Assembly: GCF_004834005.1 (NCBI RefSeq)
Contig: NZ_STFF01000002.1
Span: 964,898-1,028,897, forward strand
Length of the DNA: 64,000 nt
Direction: 5' to 3'
DNA from: Niastella caeni
Lineage (GTDB): Bacteria; Bacteroidota; Bacteroidia; Chitinophagales; Chitinophagaceae
Shown piece by piece: positions 18,667-26,996 of this stretch; within the stretch, counting starts at the first letter, position 1, and each line of letters starts with the position of its first letter. A model generated the notes under the pieces. The model saw only the letters and a list, made by a program, of their open reading frames with translations. It did no database searches and was not told the DNA's origin. The position numbers and the translations under genes were made by a program.

Positions 18667-19005
18667 TTATTGAAATACCGGCCTTACTTCAACACTGCCA
18701 TCGGCATCCAGGGCCGGACAGCCATGCGCCAATGTGAGCGCGTCTTCTATATTTTCTGCTTTTACAACCAAAAAACTGCCAAGTCTTTCCCTGATCTCAA
18801 CAAAAGGGCCATCGGTAATAACACCACCGGGTTTCAGCACTTTGCCTTCGGTAGCCAGGCGGATACCGGTAGTAGCTAATTTTCCCTGTGCGGCAATGCC
18901 ACCTACCCAGTCCTGCCATTTTTTCGTAAGCGTCTCCATTTCTTTAGGCGAAACATTATTGTAGTCATAGCTGGGTTGACGGAATAATAACATGAACTCT
19001 TTCAT
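18667..19005 (-). CDS. YCII-related (DGPF) domain protein
   Basis: The 112-residue product carries the family hallmark TDGPFVEIRERLGSF, plus EFMLLFR at the start and the ferredoxin-like beta-alpha-beta frame ending SVEVRPVFQ. YCII-like proteins may bind or process small molecules; their reaction is mostly unknown. Genes of this kind are the typical partners and targets of ECF42 sigma factors, and this one lies directly upstream of such a sigma gene on the same strand, separated only by a hairpin. Autoregulation of the pair by the sigma factor is therefore likely. Confidence 0.9.
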   Translation of the reverse strand: MKEFMLLFRQPSYDYNNVSPKEMETLTKKWQDWVGGIAAQGKLATTGIRLATEGKVLKPGGVITDGPFVEIRERLGSFLVVKAENIEDALTLAHGCPALDADGSVEVRPVFQ

Positions 19006-19261
19006 AATTTTTTTTATTTATAGTCCCGCTTTTCGACGGGGCAAGTTAGTAATTAAAAGAACCAAAAAGCAAATCACAAGAACCAAAAAACAAGTTCCCT
19101 AAAGCAAAAGATAAGTACCAGGGAAAAAGCTACAAGTTGCACGCTGCAAGCAAATACAGTTGAATGCCTAAAGCAAATGCGGAATGCAAGCCAGGATCAA
19201 TTTGTAATAAACAATTTGCAATAGGCAATGGAAAATTGTGAACTAAGAACAAGAACCCCCG

Positions 19262-19729
19262 TTAGGCATATTGCCCCGGAGTGTATGTGCCCACCATAGC
19301 AGGGTTAGGGAATGCAATGTTTACCCGGTTATAGCTGTTGATGGCTATTATGGCAAAGGTGAGGTCGATCAGTTCTTCATCAGAAAATTGTTCGCGGGCA
19401 GCTTCATGTGTGGCCGCATCTACATGTCCGCCTTTGAGTTTTGTCAACGCTTCGGCCAATGCCAATGCAGCCCGTTCGCGTTCGGTGTAAAAGGGGGCTT
19501 CGCGCCAGGCATCCAGTACAAGAAGGCGTTGTGTGGTTTCGCCACCTGCCAACAGGTCTTTCGAATGCATGTCGAGGCAGAAAGCGCAACCATTGAGCTG
19601 CGACACCCGGTAATAAATTAAATGTAAAAGAGGCTGTTCTACTACTGATTTGTGCAGATAGGCGCCCAGGCTGTTCAAAGATTTCAATGCGCGTTGTCCT
19701 TTTTCGTGTACGTTAATGGTTTGGCTCAT
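19262..19729 (-). CDS. Carboxymuconolactone decarboxylase-family (AhpD-like) protein
   Basis: With the start at ATG 19729 (MSQTINVHEKG) the product has 155 residues; an ATG at 19747 would add six. The AhpD-like active site is visible as LNGCAFCLDMHSKDLLAGGE: a C-x-x-C pair with the His three residues on, which acts as a thiol peroxidase/disulfide centre. The helical frame (LALAEALTKLKGGHVDAATH, FSDEELIDLTFAIIAIN) is typical of these oligomers. AhpD-like genes often go with ECF sigma factors, so a role in oxidative stress is plausible, but no direct partner is encoded here. Confidence 0.9.
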   Translation of the reverse strand: MSQTINVHEKGQRALKSLNSLGAYLHKSVVEQPLLHLIYYRVSQLNGCAFCLDMHSKDLLAGGETTQRLLVLDAWREAPFYTERERAALALAEALTKLKGGHVDAATHEAAREQFSDEELIDLTFAIIAINSYNRVNIAFPNPAMVGTYTPGQYA

Positions 19730-19873
19730 TTGTTTTGAATTTATCATTATTGAATGTTGTGTTTATACATCAATAATGACCGGGACAAACCAAATTGGAC
19801 AGGCTCGGAAAATTATTTTTAAATTTTTTTTGAACTGGTGGCGGGCGGCCGGTTATTCGCCCTGACCGGGCAG

Positions 19874-19915
19874 GAAAAAAGATTGCCCCGTTGAGTACAA
19901 CAAAAGGGGGCAATC
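19874..19915 (-). terminator. Intrinsic terminator after the 81-residue propeptide-like gene
   Basis: A 9-bp perfect stem (GGATTGCCCC side at 19907-19915, GGGGCAATC at 19881-19889 read on the minus strand) is followed on that strand by TTTTTT. It lies 28 bp after the stop at 19944. Confidence 0.8.
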
Positions 19916-19943
19916 CTGTTATTAGGCGTTGAAACACTATTAT

Positions 19944-20189
19944 TTACAGTGAATTCAGCTGCTCGTTGATAGCAACGGAAATAACCTGGCCATCGGCTTC
20001 CAGTTTGGGAAGGTCGGTTTTCTTAATATCTGCAGTAAAAATATTTGCCGTTATTTTTTTGCGCAGTGACAGCCAGGACGGTACATAGTTGGGTTCGCGC
20101 ACATTAATAATGACATTCAACACCGGGTTGGCATCGTTTGCCGACACCTTACCCGTCACTTTCGACTTGCTTAGTTTGTGCTTATCCAT
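19944..20189 (-). CDS. Small propeptide/I9-inhibitor-like protein beside subtilase
   Basis: The 81-residue product lacks a signal peptide. Its second half, FTADIKKTDLPKLEADGQVI then SVAINEQL, aligns without gaps in pattern with the region ahead of the catalytic domain of the neighbouring subtilase (VTGRIPIQRIEHIRSLPFVK then SLKAAR). The earlier L-x-V-I-x-x-V strand also matches (LNVIINV versus LAVIASV). That region has the look of an inhibitor-I9/propeptide ferredoxin-like fold, so this gene may encode a propeptide acting in trans as inhibitor or folding helper. It lies 65 bp downstream of the peptidase gene, past a terminator. Confidence 0.75.
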   Translation of the reverse strand: MDKHKLSKSKVTGKVSANDANPVLNVIINVREPNYVPSWLSLRKKITANIFTADIKKTDLPKLEADGQVISVAINEQLNSL

Positions 20190-20201
20190 ATCCTAATTTA
20201 C

Positions 20202-20234
20202 AAAAAAAAACGGGTATCGCAATGGATACCCGTT
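20202..20234 (-). terminator. Terminator between subtilase and its small partner
   Basis: A 10-bp perfect stem (AACGGGTATC/GATACCCGTT) with a 6-base loop is followed on the minus strand by nine T residues. It begins 20 bp after the subtilase stop and ends only 13 bp before the start of the 81-residue gene, leaving little room for a separate promoter. Partial readthrough could set the ratio of the two products. Confidence 0.85.
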
Positions 20235-20253
20235 GATTATGTAATGCATTGAT

Positions 20254-22266
20254 TTATAATGCCCGTTTCCGCTTTGTGCGGCTCGATTTCTTGGCGGTTT
20301 TAGGTGGCGTTTTCTTGGGTTGCTTTTTGATCAGTTCGCCCGGCGTAGCATCAAATGCCTTTACCGCGGCAGTCTTTACGCCTGATAGTAAGCCGATCAT
20401 ATCTGGCACAAAAATGCGACCATAACCGAACCGGCTATCCCATGCTGCATCGGGCGGGTTTAACCGGCCTTTCTTCGTAATAATAGTACGCAGTTCATCA
20501 ATAGTAAGCTTTTTTCCGGCGGCGGCAGCGGCTGCGTATAACAGGGCAATACAACCGGTAACAGCGGGTGCAGCCATGCTGGTGCCCGACATCAGTGTTC
20601 GCTCTTTTTTAGTGGTTGAATTAGCGGCCAGTATATTGCTGCCCGGTGCTGAAATTTCAGGTTTATGCCGGCCATCACGTGTGGGGCCTTCACTGCTGAA
20701 CCAGGAAATTGGAGAGCCTTTTTTGGTGGCGTCATATGAAGCAACGGTAATGGACTTATGGCTGCACGAAATAGAACCCAGTGTATGGGAGTTGTCACGG
20801 GCGCCGCCGAATGTAGATGGGCCGCGGTCGTCGCGTTCTATCCAGCCATGGAATGGTACTGCTTTAGAATTGTTGTTGATGAGTCGAACGGTCCAGTTAC
20901 CGGGGTTGTGTTCTTTTAGCCAGATGCCAATCACATTATCGTGGTTATTGGGATCATTAAGGCGGTTGCTGATCACCAGTTGAACCTTACCGTTGGAATC
21001 TTTTACCTGCCCGGTTTCGTCGGGTTCCACCGTTCCCAGGCTTTGTCCGGTAGGGTCAATCACTTCAACCAATAGCTGGTCAGAGCCTTTGTACCAGATC
21101 TCCAATTCATTTTCGGTAAAATCGTTACCGTCTACCAGCCAGCTAACATCGTACGTACCGTTGCCGGGCACCTGGCCGGCAGTATGAATGCCATCTTCAT
21201 GCGAATTGGCAGCGGCTATTACTACCGCGCGGTTAGGCTTTTCCTGCAGCATGCCATCGATGGCTTTTTCAACGAGGGTAGAACCGTCGTGCGGCCCGCC
21301 GTTAGTGCCGAGGCTGATATTGATAACGCAGGGTTTGTCGCCGGCTTCATCAAAAATAAAGCGGATGGCCTCAACCAGGTTTACCGAATCGCCAAAGTTT
21401 TTGCCTACAACATCAGGGCCTTCCCAGGGAATATTGCTGGTGCTGAGCTGAACAAAGATCAGGTCGGCGGCAGGTGCAACGCCCGGGAAGCCGGAGCCTT
21501 TACCATTACCGGCGGCAATATCCATTACGTGCGTGCCATGGGCGCCGGGATGCAATAGATGGCCGAGGGTTTCATAAGGCTTAGCGCTTTTGATGGCTTT
21601 GTTTATATCGTTCGGTAAGTGTAAACGGCCGTAAGGAACACCGTTGCCGTTGGTGCTGGCTGTTTGGTCCCAGAATTTTACCAGGCGGGTTTTGCCGTTC
21701 TTATCCAAAAAGTTCTGGTGTGCGAAATCGCAGCCGAAATCGATGATGCCAACCAAAACGCCCTTGCCGCCGGTTTGTTTTGCCGGGGTAGAAGCATATT
21801 TGTTGGCGCCCACATCGGGAACTGTTTTGTGCACAGCCTCTGTTACTTTGCGGGCCGCTTTCAGGCTTTTTACAAAAGGCAGGCTACGAATGTGTTCAAT
21901 GCGTTGAATGGGGATGCGGCCGGTTACAATGGCTGGTTCATTACCCCTTGCCCTGGTAATTAAAGTGGGGTTTCTGACTTCTTGTTGATTATTCCAGCTT
22001 TCTGTATCGGTTACGCTTGCAATAACCGCCAGTTCATTTTCGCTGGTAGAACTGGTAGGTGATTTGCGGATGCCGCTACGGTGCAGCAGGATGGCTTGTT
22101 GCAGCTTAGGGTCCATGGGAGTAAGCTTTTTTTCACCGGTAGCGCTCCGGCTTTTTGTTACGGGTATGTAACTGGTTAGGCGGGTAGTTACTTCGGTGGT
22201 AATAATTTGATTTGTTTGTACCACAGCAGTATTCATAGTTGGGGTACTTTTTGATGATTTAGCCAT
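20254..22266 (-). CDS. S8-family serine peptidase (subtilase), intracellular type
   Basis: I chose ATG 22266 (MAKSSKSTPT); the longer frame would need a TTG at 22332. In this 670-residue form the catalytic triad is Asp176 (GIIDFGCDFAH), His243 (GAHGTHVMDIAAG) and Ser563 (MSGTSMAAP). Residues about 75-140 resemble a propeptide-type fold. A ~120-residue insert, beta-rich with SWLVDGNDFTENELEIWY, lies between the His and Ser blocks. The tail is strongly basic (KKQPKKTPPKTAKKSSRTKR). No signal peptide is visible, so it may be cytoplasmic or exported by another route. The small gene downstream may be its inhibitor. Confidence 0.9.
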   Translation of the reverse strand: MAKSSKSTPTMNTAVVQTNQIITTEVTTRLTSYIPVTKSRSATGEKKLTPMDPKLQQAILLHRSGIRKSPTSSTSENELAVIASVTDTESWNNQQEVRNPTLITRARGNEPAIVTGRIPIQRIEHIRSLPFVKSLKAARKVTEAVHKTVPDVGANKYASTPAKQTGGKGVLVGIIDFGCDFAHQNFLDKNGKTRLVKFWDQTASTNGNGVPYGRLHLPNDINKAIKSAKPYETLGHLLHPGAHGTHVMDIAAGNGKGSGFPGVAPAADLIFVQLSTSNIPWEGPDVVGKNFGDSVNLVEAIRFIFDEAGDKPCVINISLGTNGGPHDGSTLVEKAIDGMLQEKPNRAVVIAAANSHEDGIHTAGQVPGNGTYDVSWLVDGNDFTENELEIWYKGSDQLLVEVIDPTGQSLGTVEPDETGQVKDSNGKVQLVISNRLNDPNNHDNVIGIWLKEHNPGNWTVRLINNNSKAVPFHGWIERDDRGPSTFGGARDNSHTLGSISCSHKSITVASYDATKKGSPISWFSSEGPTRDGRHKPEISAPGSNILAANSTTKKERTLMSGTSMAAPAVTGCIALLYAAAAAAGKKLTIDELRTIITKKGRLNPPDAAWDSRFGYGRIFVPDMIGLLSGVKTAAVKAFDATPGELIKKQPKKTPPKTAKKSSRTKRKRAL

Positions 22267-22399
22267 GTCAATACATTTTTTAGCGATTACTAAATGGCGT
22301 TTTCGGGAGGTATGGGAGAAAAATGCTATCAATCAGAGAGGAACAGGCGTTACGATAAATGTTAGTCTAATATTACATCAATCAGGATAAATAAAAAGG

Positions 22400-22419
22400 C
22401 GTGTTTTTCACGTATTTTG
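22400..22419. repeat. 20-bp dispersed repeat, copy 2
   Basis: Exact second copy of CGTGTTTTTCACGTATTTTG (first at 15736-15755), lying between the GNAT stop and the subtilase start. Confidence 0.6.
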
Positions 22420-22555
22420 GATGACTGGGGTGTGGGGATCGAACAGCGTCTTTCGAAAAGGGGCAGGTTGGTGAAGTGAAAGTAGTATTTAAACAAGTGC
22501 CATGCAATACCACGTTAGTGGTAGCTATAACAGGCAGGTGTGTTGCTGTTACGCG

Positions 22556-23035
22556 CTATAATTCCTTCTCCATATAAATAGCGCCGGGTATGGGGTTGAA
22601 GCGATAAGGTTCAATTTCCCGGAAACCGAACGATTGGTACAATTTGATGGCGGCGCGCATGGAGGGAACGGTATCGAGCCGGATGGAACGATAGCCCATT
22701 TGTTTGGCTTCATCGAGCGCCAGTTGCATCAGTTGTTGCCCGAGTTGAAGGCCGCGGTAACCGGCATCAACAAACATTCTTTTAAGTTCAGCGGTATTGT
22801 CGTCGATCTTTCGAACGCCCGCACAGGCAATGGCTTTATCGCCATCATAGGCTAATAATAATACGCCGGTAGGGGCGTTGTATTCAATGGCAATTTGTTG
22901 CATTTCTCTGTCCACATCCTGGAAGGTCAGTTCAAAATCCAGTGACCGGATATACTGCATAAAAAGCCGTTTCCCATTTTCAAAATCCATTTTCGTTTCC
23001 GCTTTTTGCAGCGTACAGGTATTGCCGGTATTCAT
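22556..23035 (-). CDS. GNAT-family N-acetyltransferase
   Basis: The 159-residue product shows the GNAT order: first strand and helix (CTLQKAETKMDFENGKRLF), ACAGVRKIDDNTAELKRMFV (strand 4, motif preceding the acetyl-CoA site), YRGLQLGQQLMQLALDEAKQ (motif A, pyrophosphate-binding turn and helix), RLDTVPSMRAAIKLYQSFGF (motif B) and the closing strand GAIYMEKEL. It should transfer an acetyl group from acetyl-CoA to an amine; the substrate cannot be told. ATG 23035 is preferred over ATG 22990 because the first strand would otherwise be lost. Confidence 0.9.
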   Translation of the reverse strand: MNTGNTCTLQKAETKMDFENGKRLFMQYIRSLDFELTFQDVDREMQQIAIEYNAPTGVLLLAYDGDKAIACAGVRKIDDNTAELKRMFVDAGYRGLQLGQQLMQLALDEAKQMGYRSIRLDTVPSMRAAIKLYQSFGFREIEPYRFNPIPGAIYMEKEL

Positions 23036-23376
23036 ACAATGCTTTTCTGTAAGCGCAAAGATATTATTCCCGGTTCAACGGAAACAGGAGCAGATGGGGA
23101 AGAAGGGGGTGGATCAGAGGATTGTCTTAATTCCCCACATTTTTGTTTATTGTCTTAAAACCCATTATTTTAACTGCGGCAACTGAACTGCGATAACCCC
23201 AAAGATTGATTGAGATCAAGGAAGCCAGGGTGAAATGCGGTTTTTCCCTAAATTTAGTTTACCAGTCCATTAAACTTTCCCCTTAAGTCTTATCCATTCA
23301 TTTCAAACCCTATCCAGCCTCGTTACAAATAAAACAAGAAAAGATTGTAAGCCATTTGAAGCGTACATGATTGAAT
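23036..23376. other. Divergent intergenic region between GNAT and ECF sigma genes
   Basis: No gene is seen in these 340 bases. The region must hold the promoters of both divergent genes. I see no clear TAnnTTTG box close to the sigma start, no strong hairpin and no repeat. Confidence 0.5.
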
Positions 23377-23967
23377 ATGCTTGATGTTCAAGACGATATT
23401 ATTGTGGCATTTCGACAGGGCGACCGTGCCGCGTTCAATACTATTTACCTGCAACTCCGAAAACCCATTATTACGTTTTGCAAGTATATGGTACCCCTTG
23501 ATGATGCCGAAGACATTACATCAGATGTTTTTGTGCGGTTGTGGAAATTCAGGGAGCAATGGAACACCATAAACGATGTAAAGGCGTTTTTGTACGTTTC
23601 GGCTCGTAATGGCTGCCTGAATTTTCTGAAACAGCAAAAGACAAGGTCCGATAAGCAAAAGGAAATTGCCGGCTTCCTGGAACGGCAACAGGAAATGATC
23701 CTGCAATCACAAATAGAATCAGAGCTCATTAGCCTGATCAAAACGGAAGTAGATAACCTTCCCGACACCTGCAGAACCGTATTCACCCTGTCGTATTTTG
23801 AAGGCTATGAAAATGCAGAAATTGCCGAAAGACTAAGCATAAGCGACAAAACCGTTAGAAATTTAAAGTCCATAGCCTTAAAGACCATCAAGAAAAACCT
23901 CGAAAGCAAGGGTTTACAACTAAGTGGCATTTTGATGCTGGTACAAATGATAAAACGGCTGCCTTAG
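23377..23967 (+). CDS. ECF RNA polymerase sigma factor (Bacteroidota SusCD-type)
   Basis: Start ATG 23377 gives 196 residues; a TTG at 23371 would add two. Region 2 lies at about 10-80 (PLDDAEDITSDVFVRLWKFR, DVKAFLYVSARNGCLNFLKQ) and region 4 at about 125-180 (DNLPDTCRTVFTLSYFEGYE, IAERLSISDKTVRNLKSIAL). Sigma factors of this type are usually followed by FecR, SusC and SusD genes. Here no FecR follows; the nearest one (33752) begins 9.8 kb further on, past the stress block, and that FecR in turn lacks an adjacent sigma gene. The two may be separated halves of one locus. Confidence 0.9.
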   Translation: MLDVQDDIIVAFRQGDRAAFNTIYLQLRKPIITFCKYMVPLDDAEDITSDVFVRLWKFREQWNTINDVKAFLYVSARNGCLNFLKQQKTRSDKQKEIAGFLERQQEMILQSQIESELISLIKTEVDNLPDTCRTVFTLSYFEGYENAEIAERLSISDKTVRNLKSIALKTIKKNLESKGLQLSGILMLVQMIKRLP

Positions 23968-24072
23968 CTGTTGTAAATTGTATTTTATATACGCCATTGG
24001 TAAATGGCTGATTGAGCATTATCAATCAATTGCAGAACAATTTCCACTACTTTTTAGGAAATGCATTTTAAA

Positions 24073-24139
24073 GTGTGAATCATGTAATTCTTTTCTAAAA
24101 TTATATAATATTAAGGCACAGAAAGAAGCTCACCTTTAC
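24073..24139 (+). promoter_or_regulatory. Stress-block promoter 1 (GTGTGAAT box + -7 element)
   Basis: GTGTGAATCATGTAATTC at 24073 is followed, exactly 58 bases from its first G, by CACCTTTAC (24131-24139). Five other copies in the window share the box and nearly the same spacing. Predicted transcription starts near 24146, leaving a ~45-base leader before ATG 24191. Confidence 0.75.
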
Positions 24140-24190
24140 AGGAATTATGCTTCTAAAAGTTACTGGATTCCGGGATTAAATATATTTAAT

Positions 24191-24508
24191 ATGTCAAACC
24201 GAGATATGGATACCATAAGTACTGTCCTTAATATGCTAAAACTAAAAAAACAGGACAATGAATTTCTAATTAATGGAACAGGACAGTTAAGCCTCAATGG
24301 GAAATCTTATAATCAGCATGACATTAAAATTATTAAAACTTACCGTTTTGAGGGAGAGTCTGACCCTGCGGACGCAGCTATAATATATCTCATTATGGCT
24401 CGTGATAGCGTTATTGGCTATAGTCTGGATGCGTATGGTGTGTATACAAATCATACGAATGATGGATATGCCGATTTGATTCAAAAAATGGCCATAAAAA
24501 TAAAGTAA
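24191..24508 (+). CDS. Small conserved protein of the type often mislabelled 'phosphoribosylpyrophosphate synthetase'
   Basis: The frame is open further upstream, but the promoter at 24073-24139 places the start at ATG 24191 (MSNRDMDTIS), giving 105 residues. The pattern FLINGTGQLSLNGKSYNQHD, YRFEGESDPADAAIIYLI and LDAYGVYTNHTND is that of a ~100-residue family widespread in Bacteroidota and annotated, without real evidence, as a phosphoribosylpyrophosphate synthetase. No synthetase active-site motif is present and the protein is far too short for that enzyme. Function unknown; the promoter suggests stress expression. Confidence 0.8.
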   Translation: MSNRDMDTISTVLNMLKLKKQDNEFLINGTGQLSLNGKSYNQHDIKIIKTYRFEGESDPADAAIIYLIMARDSVIGYSLDAYGVYTNHTNDGYADLIQKMAIKIK

Positions 24509-24583
24509 AGCATTTCCATTATTCATCCATTATAAATCTGCTCATTAAATAAAGAGCCTATAGCCCGGTATTGAATAAGCCAT

Positions 24584-25669
24584 ATGAAAGAAATCCCTGT
24601 CACCATAAAACGTTCGCTTGAAATCCTCGGGGTTTTTCTGATTGGAGTGATAATTGTACTTGGAAAAGTAATCATAATGCCCCTGCTGATGTCTTTTTTC
24701 ATCAGTATTATGCTGCTACCGGTTTTCCGCTTCTTCAGAAAACGAAAATTATCTGAAACAATAGCTATTCTTTTACCGATATTATTAGTAATCATCATAG
24801 CCGCACTTATAGTATGGCTATTCTACAACCAGATGAGATTTCTCCTGCACGATTATCAGAAAATAGAGCAAAATTTAACCATACATCTTAATGCGCTGAG
24901 TTTATGGATCAGCCAGGTTTTCGGCTTCTCGCCCGCAGATCAATTAAATTTTATCAATCAGCAAAGCAACAAACTTTTTAACTATGCAGCCAATATTCTA
25001 AGCGGTGCAGCCGGCTCAGCAACAGGCATATTGATATTCTTTGGATTATTGCCTATTTACACCTTTCTGTTAGTAATGTACAGAAGTATTTTTATGAAAT
25101 TCATCTTAATGTGTTTTGAGCCCAAAGAACATGAAAATATAGAGGCCGTTATGCAACAAATTGAAAAGATGGGTAAAAGATACCTGTTAGGCTTGTTGAT
25201 TCAGCTTTGTTATATTACTATTCTGCTATGGGGAATACTGGCTGTTTTCGGTATTAAACACGCACTGTTAATAGGTATTGTCTTCGCTTTCTTAAATCTC
25301 ATCCCCTACCTCGGCGCATTGATAGGTAACATTTTAGGCGTATTGATTACATTGGCTTCATCGGAAAGTATTGTTGACATCCTGTTTGTTGTGGGTTCTA
25401 TAGCCGTGGTACAATTCCTCGATAATAATATTTTAATGCCACGTATCGTAGGTTCCCAGGTAAAGCTCAATCCGCTCATTTCAATAATAGGTATTTTCAT
25501 TGCCGGAGTTATGACAGGTATATCCGGTATGTTTCTCGCGTTACCGATCATGGCGATTTTAAAAATTATATTCGACCGCACTGAGCAATTTAAAAAATGG
25601 GGCGTGCTATTAGGTGATGAAAGACCTGCTAAAAAGCCTATGCGTTTTCCAGCTATCCGACGCCGATAA
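24584..25669 (+). CDS. AI-2E family transporter-like membrane protein
   Basis: The 361-residue product has about eight membrane segments: a tight pair at residues 12-50 (FLIGVIIVLGKVIIMPLLMS), a third at 66-83, a central soluble loop, and a C-terminal group including IVFAFLNLIPYLGALIGNIL, the family's conserved IPYxG motif. AI-2E/PerM proteins form trimers and export small solutes; a few carry autoinducer-2 or sodium. It follows the small gene at 24191 by 75 bp and precedes the bestrophin gene by 54 bp, so the three may form one operon driven by the stress promoter. Confidence 0.9.
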   Translation: MKEIPVTIKRSLEILGVFLIGVIIVLGKVIIMPLLMSFFISIMLLPVFRFFRKRKLSETIAILLPILLVIIIAALIVWLFYNQMRFLLHDYQKIEQNLTIHLNALSLWISQVFGFSPADQLNFINQQSNKLFNYAANILSGAAGSATGILIFFGLLPIYTFLLVMYRSIFMKFILMCFEPKEHENIEAVMQQIEKMGKRYLLGLLIQLCYITILLWGILAVFGIKHALLIGIVFAFLNLIPYLGALIGNILGVLITLASSESIVDILFVVGSIAVVQFLDNNILMPRIVGSQVKLNPLISIIGIFIAGVMTGISGMFLALPIMAILKIIFDRTEQFKKWGVLLGDERPAKKPMRFPAIRRR

Positions 25670-25723
25670 AATAAGACTACTCTGTTTTGCTGTTCCCATC
25701 AATTATAACAAATTTGCAAAAGT

Positions 25724-26620
25724 ATGATACTTGAGTCTAAATTACCTTTTAAATATTTGATTGGCATTGTTAAGTATGAGTTGATAATAGTATTGACGGT
25801 AGGAATATTAACCCATTTTAGTGCCATAAGACTTACCGCGTTTCTTCCCGAGATGCCGCTTGCCATACCAGCTTTTCTGGGAACGTCCATTTCAGTACTC
25901 CTTTCTTTTAAGATGAATCAGTCTTATGACAGGTGGTGGGAGGCCAGGAAAGTATGGGGAGCAATTGTCAACGATTCGAGGAGTTTGGTGATTCAGTTAC
26001 AATCGTTTCTGAATTCTGATCAGACTGATAATATTAAGAGAATCTCCTATCGGCAAATCGCATGGTGTTATTCACTTGGAAGATCATTGAGAGGCAACCT
26101 TAATTCGATTGAAAATTTAGATCATTTGATTACTAAAACCGACCAGGCTCAAATTTCAAAACACAATAATTACAACCTCGCTATATTGCAATTAACCGCA
26201 GCAGATATAAAGGAATTACGATTGAATGATGCTATTGATATGCATGGTCATATTCACCTGCAGGAAACAATTATCCGCCTGACAGACTCAATGGGGGGTG
26301 CAGAAAGGATCAGTAAAACAGTTTTTCCATCTACATACCGTTTAATTCTTCATTTTATAATTTACCTTTTCGTTATAACACTTGCTATTTCTTTAAAAGG
26401 AACCAATAATACCTTTGTTATACCTCTTCTGTTATTAATTTCTGCTGGGTTCTTTTGTATAGAAAAAATAGCCTATCATTTACAGGATCCTTTCAGAAAT
26501 CTTCCAAGTGATATACCTGTAACAGATATAGCAAATACAATTGAAATAAATATCAGGCAGTTGCTAAGTGAAGAAATAAGCAAAGGCGATAGTAAAGCAA
26601 ACGATTATTTTGTAATGTAA
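25724..26620 (+). CDS. Bestrophin-family (UPF0187) ion channel-like protein
   Basis: The 298-residue product shows the bestrophin signatures: an N-terminal hydrophobic stretch with FSAIRLTAFLPEMPLAIPAF, then FKMNQSYDRWWEARKVWGAI (conserved RWWEAR element), a helical middle, and the late motif FFCIEKIAYHLQDPFRNLPS (usual form: E-x-I-G-x-x-x-x-D-P-F). Bacterial members form pentameric anion- or cation-selective channels in the inner membrane. The glycine before the QDPF block is Ala here, a small variation. Linked in direction and spacing to the AI-2E-type gene upstream. Confidence 0.9.
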   Translation: MILESKLPFKYLIGIVKYELIIVLTVGILTHFSAIRLTAFLPEMPLAIPAFLGTSISVLLSFKMNQSYDRWWEARKVWGAIVNDSRSLVIQLQSFLNSDQTDNIKRISYRQIAWCYSLGRSLRGNLNSIENLDHLITKTDQAQISKHNNYNLAILQLTAADIKELRLNDAIDMHGHIHLQETIIRLTDSMGGAERISKTVFPSTYRLILHFIIYLFVITLAISLKGTNNTFVIPLLLLISAGFFCIEKIAYHLQDPFRNLPSDIPVTDIANTIEINIRQLLSEEISKGDSKANDYFVM

Positions 26621-26660
26621 AACTTAATTAAACATAAATAGATCCTGAATGCTAAAGAAT

Positions 26661-26996
26661 TTAATTTCTTCCCGCCAAAAGTTCTTTGCTAATGTGGTTT
26701 TCAAAATCTGTAAGGAAAGCTTTATTGTTACGGCACGATTCAAATAACGATTCCAAATTTGAAGTTTTGAAAAAACCGGAAGTAATAATTCGGGAGAGTG
26801 CAGGGTTGGCTTCAACCCAATCGGTTTTCAGGGAGTGGTCTTTTAGGTAAGATATAATGATCTCAACTTTGAAATAAATGGCGATATGTGATATCCCCTG
26901 ATTTAAAACGGAGAGTTCATGAAACGCTTTTGGATAGTTTGCAGGACTAAACTTCTCGAGGTCCTTAATAATGGTACTATTGATATTGTTTGACAT
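26661..26996 (-). CDS. Hypothetical protein
   Basis: The 111-residue soluble, helix-rich product is not recognised (HELSVLNQGISHIAIYFKVE, LESLFESCRNNKAFLTDFEN). There is no signal peptide, membrane segment or cysteine pair. It is convergent with the bestrophin gene and has its own upstream region with no GTGTGAAT box, so it may not belong to the stress regulon. Confidence 0.6.
   Translation of the reverse strand: MSNNINSTIIKDLEKFSPANYPKAFHELSVLNQGISHIAIYFKVEIIISYLKDHSLKTDWVEANPALSRIITSGFFKTSNLESLFESCRNNKAFLTDFENHISKELLAGRN

Noticed and set aside
19005..19045. GTCGAAA upstream of the YCII gene as an ECF42 -35 element
   Set aside because: It lies only about 28 bases from the ATG, too close for a complete promoter, and no matching -10 was found.
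20254..22332. Longer subtilase start at 22332
   Set aside because: It needs a TTG and adds 22 residues not typical of the family; ATG 22266 is better.
24100..24140. CRISPR-like spacing of the GTGTGAAT repeats
   Set aside because: The repeats are kilobases apart and on both strands, each in front of a gene; they are promoters, not an array.
23978..24190. N-terminal extension of the small protein at 24191
   Set aside because: It contains the stress promoter and begins at TTG; the shorter form matches the known family length.
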